56,506 nucleotides of DNA from Bacteroidota bacterium (GCA_024280115.1 JAJRQT010000194.1:1-56506), one strand, 5' to 3'; shown: positions 35,401 to 43,420, counted from the first letter of the stretch. Program-made: numbers and translations. The notes: a model not told the origin generated them from the sequence alone.

Positions 35401-36017
35401 TAAATGCTCATGGTTTTTTAACGATTGGTAAAAACAGGGAGAAATTTGCAAGCTTGTTTCCCGACGTAGAACTGGTGGATGGAAATCTCAATTTTGGTTT
35501 TGATGGTGGCGGGGAGTGTATAAGATTATTTACTTCAAATGAAATGTTTATGGATAAGGTGTGCTATGAAAATGATGATCCGTGGCCTGCCGATCCCAAT
35601 GGAAATGGGCCAACTCTGGCCTTGATGGATTCAGAGAGTAATAATGAGCATCCGGCCAATTGGGTATCATCAATAGTTCATGGAACCCCAGGAGCAAAGA
35701 ATCAGGATGTGATCACTGATCTGAAAGATCAATTCCATGAAATTGCGGAGGTTAATGAGGTCAGTTTATATCCAAATCCAACGCGAGGATATGTGACTTT
35801 AAAAATTCAATCTTCTCAACAGGAAAATGTATCTATTTCGCTTTTTGATGTTACAGGTAGGACCAGTAATCGAGTATTAAAATATGTAATATCAGAGGGA
35901 ACTACGGATTTAAATTTGAATCTGAAGGATTTTCAGAAAGATCTGCCATTGGGAATATACATTTTGCGTATAGAATCCAATTCAATTAAAAAGCGTCTGA
36001 GGGTGGTTGTTCAATGA
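32445..36017 (+). CDS. CotH-family secreted protein with lamin-tail domains and T9SS sorting signal
   Basis: A 1190-aa multidomain surface protein. In order: signal peptide (to about 29); lamin-tail domain (LLINEVQSSN...DWIELYNNG, 31-100); a galactose-binding-like domain (about 125-285); a chitobiase C-terminal-like bead (FYTLDGSEPGTSDSLYYSP, about 400-420); the CotH kinase-like domain (about 450-830) with KYWGIQNIREKIN and WRWILFDLDAAF; a bacterial-Ig/repeat domain (NVKVEGGGHIQLN); a second lamin-tail domain (VIINEINYNS, about 930-1080); and a C-terminal T9SS type A domain (SLYPNPTRGYVTLKIQ). CotH proteins are atypical secreted kinases in spore formers; in Bacteroidota their targets are unknown. 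It is likely exported and surface-attached. Its last 7 bases overlap the convergent UroD-like gene. Confidence 0.9.
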   Translation: MMGVVLNFFRLNFFCFFLFFGIGLNDINAQNLLINEVQSSNINTIYDHLGETPDWIELYNNGDSTINLNGFGLSDVDSLPMKWTLPAIALYPNSYLLVFASGLDLKTQSLNWQTIIDLGDEWSYLVPLSEPETSWKNIEYDDSGWLVGKSGFGYGDGDDSTLLDKTMSVFIRREFNVVDKDNIRQAYLHMDFDDSFVAYINGVEVARANIGQPGLIPAFDQGADNYDHEAKMYKGGQPDKFLIESASKYLKEGKNILAIQVHNHSLTSSDMTAIPIFTLGSLNSSQGGSFISEYINLVPVSIHTNFKIKSEGENLILSDASGITLDSLFTGKIPADISFGRKPDGSETFSFFNKPTPGKPNSSIGFSPIPVSKVIASLNGGFYQSGINILLEAGNPDDSIFYTLDGSEPGTSDSLYYSPINFTKTTTLRARVILRDYLPEEILTNTYFINESNNLPIVSVNTDPYNLWDEEYGIYVMGNNASSDFPHKGANFWEDWERPANIAMYEPDGTLAFQLDAGIKIFGNYSRGLAQKSISIHSRKSYGVDGINYKIFVDRDISKFKTIILRNSGNDFNKTMLRDAYANRMLESLDLDHQAYRPAIVYINGKYWGIQNIREKINEEFIAYNHGIEEDLIDILEFNGSVVKGNSENYMALLQYLNTHNLSSKENYNYVKNQIDVENYIKYQVANIFIDNQDWPGNNIKYWRERSPQGKWRWILFDLDAAFSAWFADNKSFNTLEYALDPNGPGWPNPAWSTFLFRKMIENQSFKYDFINCFADNLNTIFKSTVLENHLNEMKSVIEPEIQSHLNRWEGGTIDNWENKVSKIRTFVRERQRYVRGHIRKEFNLSGTYNINVKVEGGGHIQLNTLTLADFPWQGVYFNDVPINIEAIPNPGYKFIKWDGIETIDREHLTLNTDSLTSLTAIFVPYQEVSNEVIINEINYNSSPEFDPGDWVELLNKSDHSINMTGWVLKDGNDDHTFIMPEGTVINAHGFLTIGKNREKFASLFPDVELVDGNLNFGFDGGGECIRLFTSNEMFMDKVCYENDDPWPADPNGNGPTLALMDSESNNEHPANWVSSIVHGTPGAKNQDVITDLKDQFHEIAEVNEVSLYPNPTRGYVTLKIQSSQQENVSISLFDVTGRTSNRVLKYVISEGTTDLNLNLKDFQKDLPLGIYILRIESNSIKKRLRVVVQ

Positions 36018-37045
36018 TAATCATTGATCACATCAATAAATGCCTGCAAATTTTCTGTTTTCACATCCTGGGGCATTCCGCCGCCACATGACCAGATAAT
36101 TCCGGATTGATCCTCAACGGACTCCATCATCGAACGGGTTTCTTTCTTTACGATCTCTATAGATCCTTGTGCCAGCACGTCTCTTGGTGGGATATTCCCT
36201 AAAAAAGCGACATTGTTATTCGTCAATTCTTTGATTTCCGAAATGCTGTGTTCAAAGCTGAAATTGAATAAATTGACACCAATATCTTCAAGATGCTGAG
36301 CTGTGATAATACCCTGGGCATCGTTGTGAAAAAAGTTGACTTTGCAATCAAATGTGCTGTAAATATCTTTGAGATATGGTTTGGCAAAAGATTTGAAATC
36401 ATCATTGCTTAAAAAGCCAACAATGTCGTCAAGCATTAGAATGCCTTCAATATCCGGAAAATTTTCCATTTGGTATTCCACCCAGTCCTTGATGAAATCA
36501 TTGATTAAAATCACAAACTTTTGTGTTTCTTCAGGATACATCGCCATAGCCATTAGAAACTCTGTCGTGCCCATAAGGAATGTCGCAATATTAAGTGGCC
36601 CCCGCGTTACTGCAAACTTAATTTCATGGCCCAATTCATTGATGGATTTTTCATGATGTCTAAGCCTACTGATCATAAATGGCAATAACCCATCAGTTTT
36701 CACATTCGGTATTTTAAGGTTTTTTGCCTCTGATATGTCACTGATGATTTTAGCTGCATGGGGAAGATTCTGCTCTGCCCAAATAGATTTTGCGCCGAAA
36801 GCAGAGGGTTCTGTACACATCCCATATTCCGACCAAAATCCGGGTAGAAACATCACATCAGGAAATGTTTCAATGGCTTTCTTATTGGCGTCAAACCATA
36901 TTTTATCATTTGTATAATAATCTATCGTCGATACGCCATACCATCCGGGAATCCACGGGCTATCAATGATGAATCCAATTGCTGGTTTGTCCAATTTGTT
37001 TCCCGCGATTACAGATAAAAGATCCTCCCAGTGCTGCAAAGTCAT
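36011..37045 (-). CDS. uroporphyrinogen decarboxylase-family protein
   Basis: A 344-aa TIM-barrel protein of the UroD / corrinoid methyltransferase superfamily. It lacks the UroD N-terminal RQAGRY motif, so it is not a haem enzyme. Features are GFWSEYGM near 69-76, FAVTRGPLNIATFLMGTTEF near 143-162, LMLDDIVGFLS near 204-214, FFHNDAQG near 240 and the C-terminal SCGGGMPQDVKTENLQAFID. Relatives act as methyltransferases in C1 or aromatic O-demethylation systems, or are uncharacterised. No corrinoid protein is adjacent. A 51-base gap separates it from the DinB-like gene upstream on the same strand, so the two could share a transcript. Confidence 0.85.
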   Translation of the reverse strand: MTLQHWEDLLSVIAGNKLDKPAIGFIIDSPWIPGWYGVSTIDYYTNDKIWFDANKKAIETFPDVMFLPGFWSEYGMCTEPSAFGAKSIWAEQNLPHAAKIISDISEAKNLKIPNVKTDGLLPFMISRLRHHEKSINELGHEIKFAVTRGPLNIATFLMGTTEFLMAMAMYPEETQKFVILINDFIKDWVEYQMENFPDIEGILMLDDIVGFLSNDDFKSFAKPYLKDIYSTFDCKVNFFHNDAQGIITAQHLEDIGVNLFNFSFEHSISEIKELTNNNVAFLGNIPPRDVLAQGSIEIVKKETRSMMESVEDQSGIIWSCGGGMPQDVKTENLQAFIDVINDYH

Positions 37046-37096
37046 AATTTAAATAATATTGTGGTTAAATAATATGCTCAATAATACTAACATACA

Positions 37097-37693
37097 TCAT
37101 TTATTTTCCGTCTCTTTCTTCTTCTTATTCATATTTTCAATACATTGTTCTATGTGCGCCAGATGATGTTTTCCGTGCCAGGCATAGATTCCAATACATT
37201 CATCCAGTCTTACTACGCTAGTAGATTCGGGGTTGATAAAACTTTTATGAAGGTCCTCCAGGTTCAATGATCTCAATAGCATTGCCCACCGGATGTGTAA
37301 TGCCTCAAGAAGTATCAGGGAAACATCTATTTTCCCGTTTTTAGCATCGCTGATTTCTGCCCATTTGTCTTCCCGATATGCTTTAATTGTAGGTTTATCT
37401 TCCGTCATGGCGAGGCGGATTCGAATATAAGCATTCATATGACTGTCCGGCAGGTGGTGGATAACTTGCCGGATTGTCCAGCCTCCGGGCCTGTAGGGTG
37501 TATCGAGTTGTTGCACGGACAGCCCTTCCACGGTTTCGCGAATCTGGAGTGGTAAATGTTCAATTTCATCGATCCAGCGACCAAGAGTTTCAAGAGTTAT
37601 ACGGTTTGGTTTTTCAAATTTACCAATGGGGTATTTTAATTTATCCAGATCTATCGAGTCAGTTTTCTTTTTTTTTGAAGTGCGGAATTTCAT
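37097..37693 (-). CDS. YfiT/BstA-like DinB metal-dependent hydrolase
   Basis: A 198-aa protein closely like Bacillus YfiT. The start of the domain is YPIGKFEKP near residue 21. The metal-ligand His residues are in RQVIHHLPDSHMN near 75-87 and WHGKHHLAHIEQCIE near 171-185, giving three histidines. YfiT-like proteins bind Ni or Zn; BstA-type relatives are linked to bacillithiol transfer, but Bacteroidota do carry bacillithiol, so a thiol-S-transferase role is possible though unproven. The tail is lysine-rich (NKKKKETENK). It may be co-transcribed with the UroD-like gene downstream and the acyltransferase gene upstream (40-base gap). Confidence 0.88.
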   Translation of the reverse strand: MKFRTSKKKKTDSIDLDKLKYPIGKFEKPNRITLETLGRWIDEIEHLPLQIRETVEGLSVQQLDTPYRPGGWTIRQVIHHLPDSHMNAYIRIRLAMTEDKPTIKAYREDKWAEISDAKNGKIDVSLILLEALHIRWAMLLRSLNLEDLHKSFINPESTSVVRLDECIGIYAWHGKHHLAHIEQCIENMNKKKKETENK

Positions 37694-37733
37694 AACATTA
37701 AATAGTAGTGCTAATGGTTGACATAAATTGATA

Positions 37734-38849
37734 TCAAAGTTTAATAAATATTTTCTTTTTATACAGAATATATGCAGGAATATAGCAAACTAACGTAAAA
37801 GCAATGGAATAAAGAAAAGATGCCATTTTTGGAGCCATTCCCATTCCAATAAAACCATCCATAAATAAATAATTGAGTGAATTCCCTCCAATTTTCAAAT
37901 TTGTAAACAAATCAGGAAGTATCCCTGAGATCACGTAAACAGTAATGGCGTTTGCACCGAATACTCTTCCCATTCGTGTCCAGGCTTTTATGCCCAAAAC
38001 ATCCACAATGAACATACATGCTGCAAGTGTCATGGCTGCGGCACCGGACGTGTACATAACAAATGAGCTTGTCCAGAGGTTTTTATTCAGTGGAAATGAC
38101 CAGTCCCATACGGCGCCGATAATTAATGAGAAAAAACCTAATGTAAACAACCACACAATTTTTCGGTCCAATGATTTATTGCTAACTATAAGTATTCCTG
38201 CCAACATACCGGTAATACCTGTGACAATTGCTGGAATTGTACTTAAATAACCTTCCGGATCCCATGTTCCCTTCCACATTCTGCCGGGTAGTAAAAAACT
38301 ATCGACCCATGCAGCTAAATTTTCACCGGGTTCTAAACTTGGCCTGCCCAATCCCGGGACTGGAATTATTGTCATAATAAACCAGTAAGCAAGGAGTGTT
38401 GTGCCACTTATTTTTGCCAAGGTTTTCCAATCTGTATTTAGAAAAAGAAAAGAGCAGGCCATGAAAACAATGGCGATTCTCTGCAGAACTCCTGTCACTC
38501 TCAAATTAGCAAAATCAAACCCGGGTATCAGATTCAGCAATATTCCAACAGCAAAAATCTTGAATGAGCGAATGATGATCTTTTTGTACATTTCCTTTTT
38601 ATTCGCCCCTGCTTTTAGCCTTTTTGAATATGCTAAAACTACTGACACACCTACGATGAATAGGAAAAAGGGGAATACAAGATCTGTCGGAGTGAAACCA
38701 TGCCATTCGGCATGTAGTAGTGGCGCATATACTTGCGACCAGGAGCCGGGATCATTTACAACAATCATAAGTGCGACGGTGAATCCGCGAAAAGCATCGA
38801 GAGACAAAAGACGTTGAGATTTTACAGGTGTTAAAGTTTCAGTACCCAT
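37734..38849 (-). CDS. HGSNAT/DUF5009-type membrane acyltransferase
   Basis: A polytopic inner-membrane protein of 371 aa with about 10 helices. The N-terminus RLLSLDAFRGFTVALMIVVN (13-32) and the next loop HAEWHGFTPTDLVFPFFLFI (47-66) are the signature of the heparan-alpha-glucosaminide N-acetyltransferase (HGSNAT)/NagX family. The conserved WHG His is the likely catalytic residue, by analogy with the human enzyme. The family moves acetyl groups across the membrane onto amino sugars; in Bacteroidota it often sits in N-acetylglucosamine or glycan loci. No GlcNAc kinase or transporter is adjacent. Confidence 0.9.
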   Translation of the reverse strand: MGTETLTPVKSQRLLSLDAFRGFTVALMIVVNDPGSWSQVYAPLLHAEWHGFTPTDLVFPFFLFIVGVSVVLAYSKRLKAGANKKEMYKKIIIRSFKIFAVGILLNLIPGFDFANLRVTGVLQRIAIVFMACSFLFLNTDWKTLAKISGTTLLAYWFIMTIIPVPGLGRPSLEPGENLAAWVDSFLLPGRMWKGTWDPEGYLSTIPAIVTGITGMLAGILIVSNKSLDRKIVWLFTLGFFSLIIGAVWDWSFPLNKNLWTSSFVMYTSGAAAMTLAACMFIVDVLGIKAWTRMGRVFGANAITVYVISGILPDLFTNLKIGGNSLNYLFMDGFIGMGMAPKMASFLYSIAFTLVCYIPAYILYKKKIFIKL

Positions 38850-39124
38850 ATTGAGAAGTATTTATAGAGGCTATATTCCAATTATTATTGAAACAATCAT
38901 ATCAGAAATGTCATCAATAGTTAATAAAAGTAAAAGTGATTTTAATTGCTGTCTTATAAAAGATGAGGTCCATATTTTTGTCTGAAAAGATGAATTTTAT
39001 ATTTAATATTAAAAAGATAAAGAATTAACACCTTGGAATAATACAAGTATTTAGATTAGTATCGTTATAATAAATTGCGTCATTATGGCTTATAAATTTT
39101 GATTCGTTTTATAAATATAGACAT

Positions 39125-39156
39125 ATTGGCATAATATTTTCAACAAATGTGCCAAT
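39125..39156. promoter_or_regulatory. inverted TGGCA boxes upstream of hsp20
   Basis: ATTGGCA (39125-39131) and TGCCAAT (39150-39156) are perfect inverted arms with 18 bases between. On each strand the box is followed at the right spacing by TTTCA or TTGAA, so each resembles a sigma-54 -24/-12 element with one mismatch. It lies 88 bases before the hsp20 ATG and about 280 bases before the divergent acyltransferase gene. A repressor site is equally possible. Confidence 0.35.
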
Positions 39157-39173
39157 TTCAACTAAAATTTGTA

Positions 39174-39190
39174 TTGGTACAGGAATTGAA
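39174..39190 (+). promoter_or_regulatory. candidate sigma-54-like promoter of hsp20
   Basis: TTGGTACAGGAATTGAA matches TGGCAC-N5-TTGCA apart from two positions and keeps the 12-base GG-to-G spacing. The transcription start would lie near 39198, giving a leader of about 45 bases. No TAnnTTTG box is seen in this 394-base gap. Confidence 0.3.
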
Positions 39191-39243
39191 TAGTGAGTTG
39201 CCAGAAATGTAAATATAATGTTTAACTAAAAATAATTAAGAAA

Positions 39244-39690
39244 ATGACACTGATTAAAAGAAGTAACAGTTTGTTCCCTAGTGTTCCATCATTCTTCGAT
39301 GATTTCTTTACAAGGGACGTGTTTGATTGGTCAAATGCCAACAATGCTTACGGTTCATCATTGCCAGCGGTAAATATTAAAGAAGATGATAATAGCTTTG
39401 AAATTGAGGTCGCTGCACCAGGTTTGGATAAGGATGATTTTAAACTCTCATTGGAAAATGATGTATTGACAATCTCTTCTGAAAAAGAATCAAGTTCAGA
39501 AACTGATGAAAACGAATACAAAAGAAGAGAATTTAGGTATTCTTCATTTAAACGATCATTCTCATTGCCTGAGAATAAGGTTAATGGTGACAAAGTGAAG
39601 GCAAAATATAGCGATGGAGTTTTGCACATCACACTTCCAAAAAAGGAAGAAGCTAAACCAAAACCTGTAAGAACCATCAAAATAGGATAA
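39244..39690 (+). CDS. Hsp20/alpha-crystallin small heat-shock protein
   Basis: A 148-aa cytosolic chaperone. The alpha-crystallin domain covers about 38-140: LPAVNIKEDDNSFEIEVAAPG, LDKDDFKLSLENDVLTISSE and the closing strand KYSDGVLHITLPKKEE with the conserved A/S-x-x-x-GVL-x-I/L-x-x-P motif. The short N-terminal arm carries FPSVPSFFDDFF and the C-terminal tail RTIKIG holds an I-x-I motif used for oligomerisation. It binds unfolding proteins without ATP. It is monocistronic with its own strong terminator. Heat or stress control is likely. Confidence 0.95.
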   Translation: MTLIKRSNSLFPSVPSFFDDFFTRDVFDWSNANNAYGSSLPAVNIKEDDNSFEIEVAAPGLDKDDFKLSLENDVLTISSEKESSSETDENEYKRREFRYSSFKRSFSLPENKVNGDKVKAKYSDGVLHITLPKKEEAKPKPVRTIKIG

Positions 39691-39717
39691 GTTAAATAGG
39701 AAAAGCAGTTTTGTTTC

Positions 39718-39744
39718 AGGCGGGTTTACGGACCCGCCTTTTTT
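39718..39744 (+). terminator. terminator of hsp20
   Basis: AGGCGGGT-TTACGG-ACCCGCCT followed by a T-run is a classic GC-rich terminator, 28 bases after the stop codon. The open frame that crosses it (39711-39923) is therefore not a gene. Confidence 0.92.
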
Positions 39745-39951
39745 GTTTTCTAAATGCTAATCTCCCAAACTTCCGCTTGAAAAATTATTATACTGCCACT
39801 AAGTCGCTTTTATATGAATCAGGAAATGTAGATATTGTGCAGAAAGGAGAGAGATTGTATTGTTCTAAGAAATATAATTCTGTAATACTGCCTCGATCCT
39901 GTTTTTCAAATTTTAGGCAATAATAGATAATCTTTAACCGCAAATATTTTT

Positions 39952-40839
39952 ATGAGCAATCAAGCAGTAAAGGCTACAATTCTTGTTACGGGAGCTAATG
40001 GCCAGCTGGGATCCGAACTTAATATAATTTCTGCATACGAGCCGTATCAGTTTATTTTTACAGACATTGAGGATCTTAATTTGACGGATGGAGCCGAGGT
40101 TAATTCTTTTTTTAATATTAATAAAATTGACTTTTGCATCAATTGTGCCGCTTACACTGCTGTTGACCAGGCAGAGAAAAATGTAGAGGCCGCGAGAGCA
40201 GTGAATGTTGATGCGGTACAGAATCTTGCTGAAGCCTGTACGATAAATGGCACATTTCTGATCCATATTTCTACTGATTTTGTATTTGGAGGGAATTCAT
40301 TTTTGCCTTTTACCGAGGAAGTCAAACCGGATCCTATCAGTGTTTATGGTTTTACAAAGCTTGAAGGTGAAATTATCGCTGCAAAAACTAATCTCAAAAC
40401 GATAATTATCAGGACTTCATGGTTGTATTCATCATTTGGAAAGAATTTTGTAAAAACCATGATCAGGCTGGGTAAAGAAAGGGATGAGCTCGGTGTAGTT
40501 GTCGATCAGATTGGTACTCCAACCTATGCGGGGGATCTGGCTAAAGCAATATTGAATATCATAAAAAGTTCAGAACATACTGATCTGAATCATCATTGTG
40601 GATTGTATCATTTTAGCAATGAGGGAGTCGCCTCATGGTACGATTTTGCCAAAGCTATTTTTGATTTAAAAGGCATATCGATTAATCTAAAAGCATTAAA
40701 AACTACTGAATTCCCAACTCCAGCCAAACGACCAGCCTATAGCGTCATGGACAAAACAAAGATTAAGGATTCGTTTAATATTGATATCCCATATTGGAGA
40801 GATAGCCTGAAGCTTTGCCTCGAGTTGATCGAAGGTTAA
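39952..40839 (+). CDS. rfbD: dTDP-4-dehydrorhamnose reductase
   Basis: A 295-aa extended short-chain dehydrogenase that reduces dTDP-4-keto-L-rhamnose to dTDP-L-rhamnose, using NAD(P)H, for O-antigen or polysaccharide building. The Rossmann motif is TGANGQLGSEL (14-24). DFCINCAAYTAVDQAEKN near 62-79 and AEACTINGTFLIHISTDFVF near 93-112 are typical. The catalytic YxxxK is in YGFTKLEGE, and substrate-binding RTSWLYSSFGKNF follows. It is isolated from rfbA, rfbB and rfbC, so either those genes lie elsewhere or this is a paralogue with a different nucleotide-sugar substrate. Confidence 0.9.
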   Translation: MSNQAVKATILVTGANGQLGSELNIISAYEPYQFIFTDIEDLNLTDGAEVNSFFNINKIDFCINCAAYTAVDQAEKNVEAARAVNVDAVQNLAEACTINGTFLIHISTDFVFGGNSFLPFTEEVKPDPISVYGFTKLEGEIIAAKTNLKTIIIRTSWLYSSFGKNFVKTMIRLGKERDELGVVVDQIGTPTYAGDLAKAILNIIKSSEHTDLNHHCGLYHFSNEGVASWYDFAKAIFDLKGISINLKALKTTEFPTPAKRPAYSVMDKTKIKDSFNIDIPYWRDSLKLCLELIEG

Positions 40840-41029
40840 TCCATGATCCACTCTGGAAGCCACAATGAAATCTGGAGAATATATGTAACCAATAGAAGTA
40901 CAATTAAACTAACAATTAACCCGGAATATTAAAGATTATCTATAGTAAGGGTTGAAAGTTCGTAAGTAAATTCAGTATCCTCATTTATATAAAAATATCG
41001 TAAATAAAGAAATGCACTATAATTAGCCC

Positions 41030-41165
41030 CTATGTTTGTGATGACGAGGTTTCGAGAGCCATGCTACATTAGTTGGCGAAACCAAAAATTACAAATGACA
41101 TGGACAAAAGTAGACAATTAGATTTTAGTGGCGAAAACATTTTTGTCGACATTTAAATGTCACCC
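41030..41165 (+). mobile_element. relic of an IS110-family insertion sequence
   Basis: ATG at 41100 opens MDKSRQLDFSGENIFVDI and then meets TAA. The sequence resembles the N-terminus of Bacteroidota IS110 transposases (RQLDFTGxNIYVGIDVHKK) with the VGIDVH motif already broken. The 70 bases upstream (ATGACGAGGTTTCGAGAGCC, then GGCGAAACCAAAAATTACAA) look like the conserved non-coding left end of such elements, which in IS110 encodes the bridge RNA. Nothing further of the transposase follows. The remaining part of the 535-base gap 40840-41374 has no genes I can support. Confidence 0.45.
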
Positions 41166-41374
41166 TTTTAGTGTTTATAAAATAGAAATTATTTGATTTA
41201 GGACTTCATTTTACTTCGCCCTGAGCTCTTATCCTACAGGGCATAGCCCCTATTAAAAGTATGCACGGCATCTCAAAATAAGAATTAACACATATGGAGA
41301 AATTTTGAATATAAGAAACGATTATTATTTGATAAAATCATGATATTTAGTAAGTTATAATTAAATTAAAAATC

Positions 41375-41752
41375 ATGGAAAAGGAACTTATTTCTATACC
41401 GGATTTAGATTTTGAATATAAGCTTTGGAAAAACAGAGTCTCTTTTTATATAGGTGAAATTAAGATCTTCATATCCCGGCTTTCTTCATTAAAAGTAGAG
41501 TATGGTTTAGATGTGGATGGTGAAACAGAACTTTTAAAATCATTAAAAAAGGATGCTGAGAGGCTTCTGAATGAACTTAAAATTCAGGAGGAGGCAATTG
41601 CTTATTTTTCTGATGATTATCCAATAAAAAGAAGTCATACCCATTATTTGGCACATAAAACTCTCCGAAAGAAAAAAAATAATTTGTCCATGGAGTTTCT
41701 AAAGATGATCAAAAAGATTGAATCGGGCTTTGAACCATTTATAAAAATATAG
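41375..41752 (+). CDS. small helical protein, unknown function
   Basis: A 125-aa acidic-then-basic protein predicted to be almost wholly alpha-helical. It begins MEKELISIPDLDFEYKLWKN and has heptad-like runs (ISRLSSLKVEYGLDVDGETE, LLKSLKKDAERLLNELKI), suggesting a coiled coil or four-helix bundle. No signal peptide or enzyme motif is seen. Similar short helical proteins starting 'W...EI..F..RL' are common and uncharacterised in Bacteroidota. It is transcribed against the second CotH gene and follows the IS110 relic. I do not assign a function. Confidence 0.7.
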   Translation: MEKELISIPDLDFEYKLWKNRVSFYIGEIKIFISRLSSLKVEYGLDVDGETELLKSLKKDAERLLNELKIQEEAIAYFSDDYPIKRSHTHYLAHKTLRKKKNNLSMEFLKMIKKIESGFEPFIKI

Positions 41753-41815
41753 TCCTGTTCCAGCAACCGATGCTGATATTGATTAAAAATTGAAAGGACA
41801 CAAAATTTGGAACTG

Positions 41816-43420
41816 TTATTCTTTAACAAATTTTCCAATCCATTGAGAGCCATCCACAAAGGAGGATTTTATCAAATACAACCCGGCTGGTAATCCTTCA
41901 ATATCCACGATAATTGATGTGGAATAATTATTATCTTTTAGTATCATCGACTGCCCATCGGTCGAGAAAATGGCAAATGTCTTGATGATTATTTCGGATT
42001 TAAATGTTAAATGTGATGCTGTGGGATTTGGATATAGCATAGGCTGATTCAAAAGTTTTTGATCTTCCAAACCGGTGACTACAAAGTTGGGCATATTGGC
42101 ATCCAGCCAGTTTAACCTGCGCGAAATCCAGTATTTAAACTTTTCAATTTCACCGGCAAAAGTATCAGGTTGTTTATCCACTTCCGGTGTACCGACATTG
42201 ATCCCCAAAATAGGCCATCTTCTGTAATGGCGATTCTGAGCTTCATCAAGTAATGTAGCTACAGAATCTACATAATTGAATATATATTCCTCACTTAAAT
42301 ATGTATCTCTAAGCTCAAAATACCTTTCATTGACCTTTTGGGCGAATTGATAATTTCTCAATAACGTTAACATCCAGCTTGGCGGAGCGGGCCAAGGGTT
42401 GCATTCATGGACCCGATAAGCCCATCCAGACCCGTTGGTATCTCTGAAATAACACTCATTAATGTTTTTCCAGGCCCAGTCAAAATCCCACACAGGTCCG
42501 GCATGCAACAAACCATCCTTGCTATCTAAATCTTTGTGGAAGTAGCTGCTTTTTTTATAACCATCAACATTTCTCGCCAATTCATTCAGGATGAAATAAT
42601 CTATAAATGAATTTATATCAATATATCCAGATATGGCATGGAGATCTGACTCCGGAGAGTAAAGTGTTTTTTCTAATTCATCAATAAAATCTTTTATATA
42701 GACCTTTTGGCCGGTTGTGATTTCATCGGGTTTTGGGTAATAATAGACGAAATGCACCTTTTTACCGGGTTGTCCGATAGGAGCGTAATTGCTTATCCAG
42801 CTATTGGAATCATCATAGTAATCAACTTTAATTATATAGCCACCGGTCAGGTCATCACCAGCATTTTCGTTGGCACTGAGTTTAGAAATGTTCACCCTGC
42901 CGTTGTCTCTTTTAATTTTTTCCGTAAAAACATAAATACCCTGGTAACCTGCATTTACAATCACTTCGCAAAACTGCGTTCTTGGTGCATAATGGCCCAT
43001 TTTTCTAAAAAGTTCGAATGCCAATGAATTTCGCATGAAAGTTTTATCATTATAATTGGCCAGCAGTATCCAGTCATTCTCTTCTGGCATGTGAAAGAGT
43101 GGAATATTTAAGTTTTCACCGAGGCTATCCCTGCTTTCCAACCCATATGGTTTTTGTGGGAGGGTAGCCGAATACCTTCCTCGTATCTCTATTCCTATGT
43201 TTCCACTGTAAATGTTTGCTGTATCCCCTGCATGATTGAACTTATCTTCACTGTAAATGATCTTTAATTCGGCGTTGATTTTCGGTTCATCGACAATTTG
43301 TTTTCCATTCGTGTTTATAATAAAAAGGGGAAGATTGGTAGAATCAACCTGGCCAAAGAGATGATTTTGCTTGTAAATGCCAAAAAGTAGTGACAAGCAG
43401 ATTAGAAATGAATATCGCAT
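41816..43420 (-). CDS. CotH-family secreted protein with T9SS sorting signal
   Basis: A 534-aa exported protein. The leader (MRYSFLICLSLLFGIYKQNH) is a signal peptide of moderate quality. The CotH kinase-like domain spans about 30-440: LPLFIINTNGKQI, NDWILLANYNDKTFMRNSLA, GYQGIYVFTEKIKRDNGRVN with the conserved EK, and GPVWDFDWAWKN where the metal-binding Asp pair is expected. The last 75 residues form a T9SS type A sorting domain (MLYPNPTASHLTFKS...GLPAGLYLIKSSF). It lacks the lamin-tail and binding modules of the 1190-aa paralogue. It is likely released or attached at the cell surface. The substrate is unknown. Confidence 0.9.
   Translation of the reverse strand: MRYSFLICLSLLFGIYKQNHLFGQVDSTNLPLFIINTNGKQIVDEPKINAELKIIYSEDKFNHAGDTANIYSGNIGIEIRGRYSATLPQKPYGLESRDSLGENLNIPLFHMPEENDWILLANYNDKTFMRNSLAFELFRKMGHYAPRTQFCEVIVNAGYQGIYVFTEKIKRDNGRVNISKLSANENAGDDLTGGYIIKVDYYDDSNSWISNYAPIGQPGKKVHFVYYYPKPDEITTGQKVYIKDFIDELEKTLYSPESDLHAISGYIDINSFIDYFILNELARNVDGYKKSSYFHKDLDSKDGLLHAGPVWDFDWAWKNINECYFRDTNGSGWAYRVHECNPWPAPPSWMLTLLRNYQFAQKVNERYFELRDTYLSEEYIFNYVDSVATLLDEAQNRHYRRWPILGINVGTPEVDKQPDTFAGEIEKFKYWISRRLNWLDANMPNFVVTGLEDQKLLNQPMLYPNPTASHLTFKSEIIIKTFAIFSTDGQSMILKDNNYSTSIIVDIEGLPAGLYLIKSSFVDGSQWIGKFVKE

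Noticed and set aside
36011..37045. A haem-pathway uroporphyrinogen decarboxylase (hemE)
   Set aside because: The N-terminal RQAGRY motif of true HemE is absent.
39711..39923. A 70-codon open frame after hsp20
   Set aside because: It crosses the strong hsp20 terminator.
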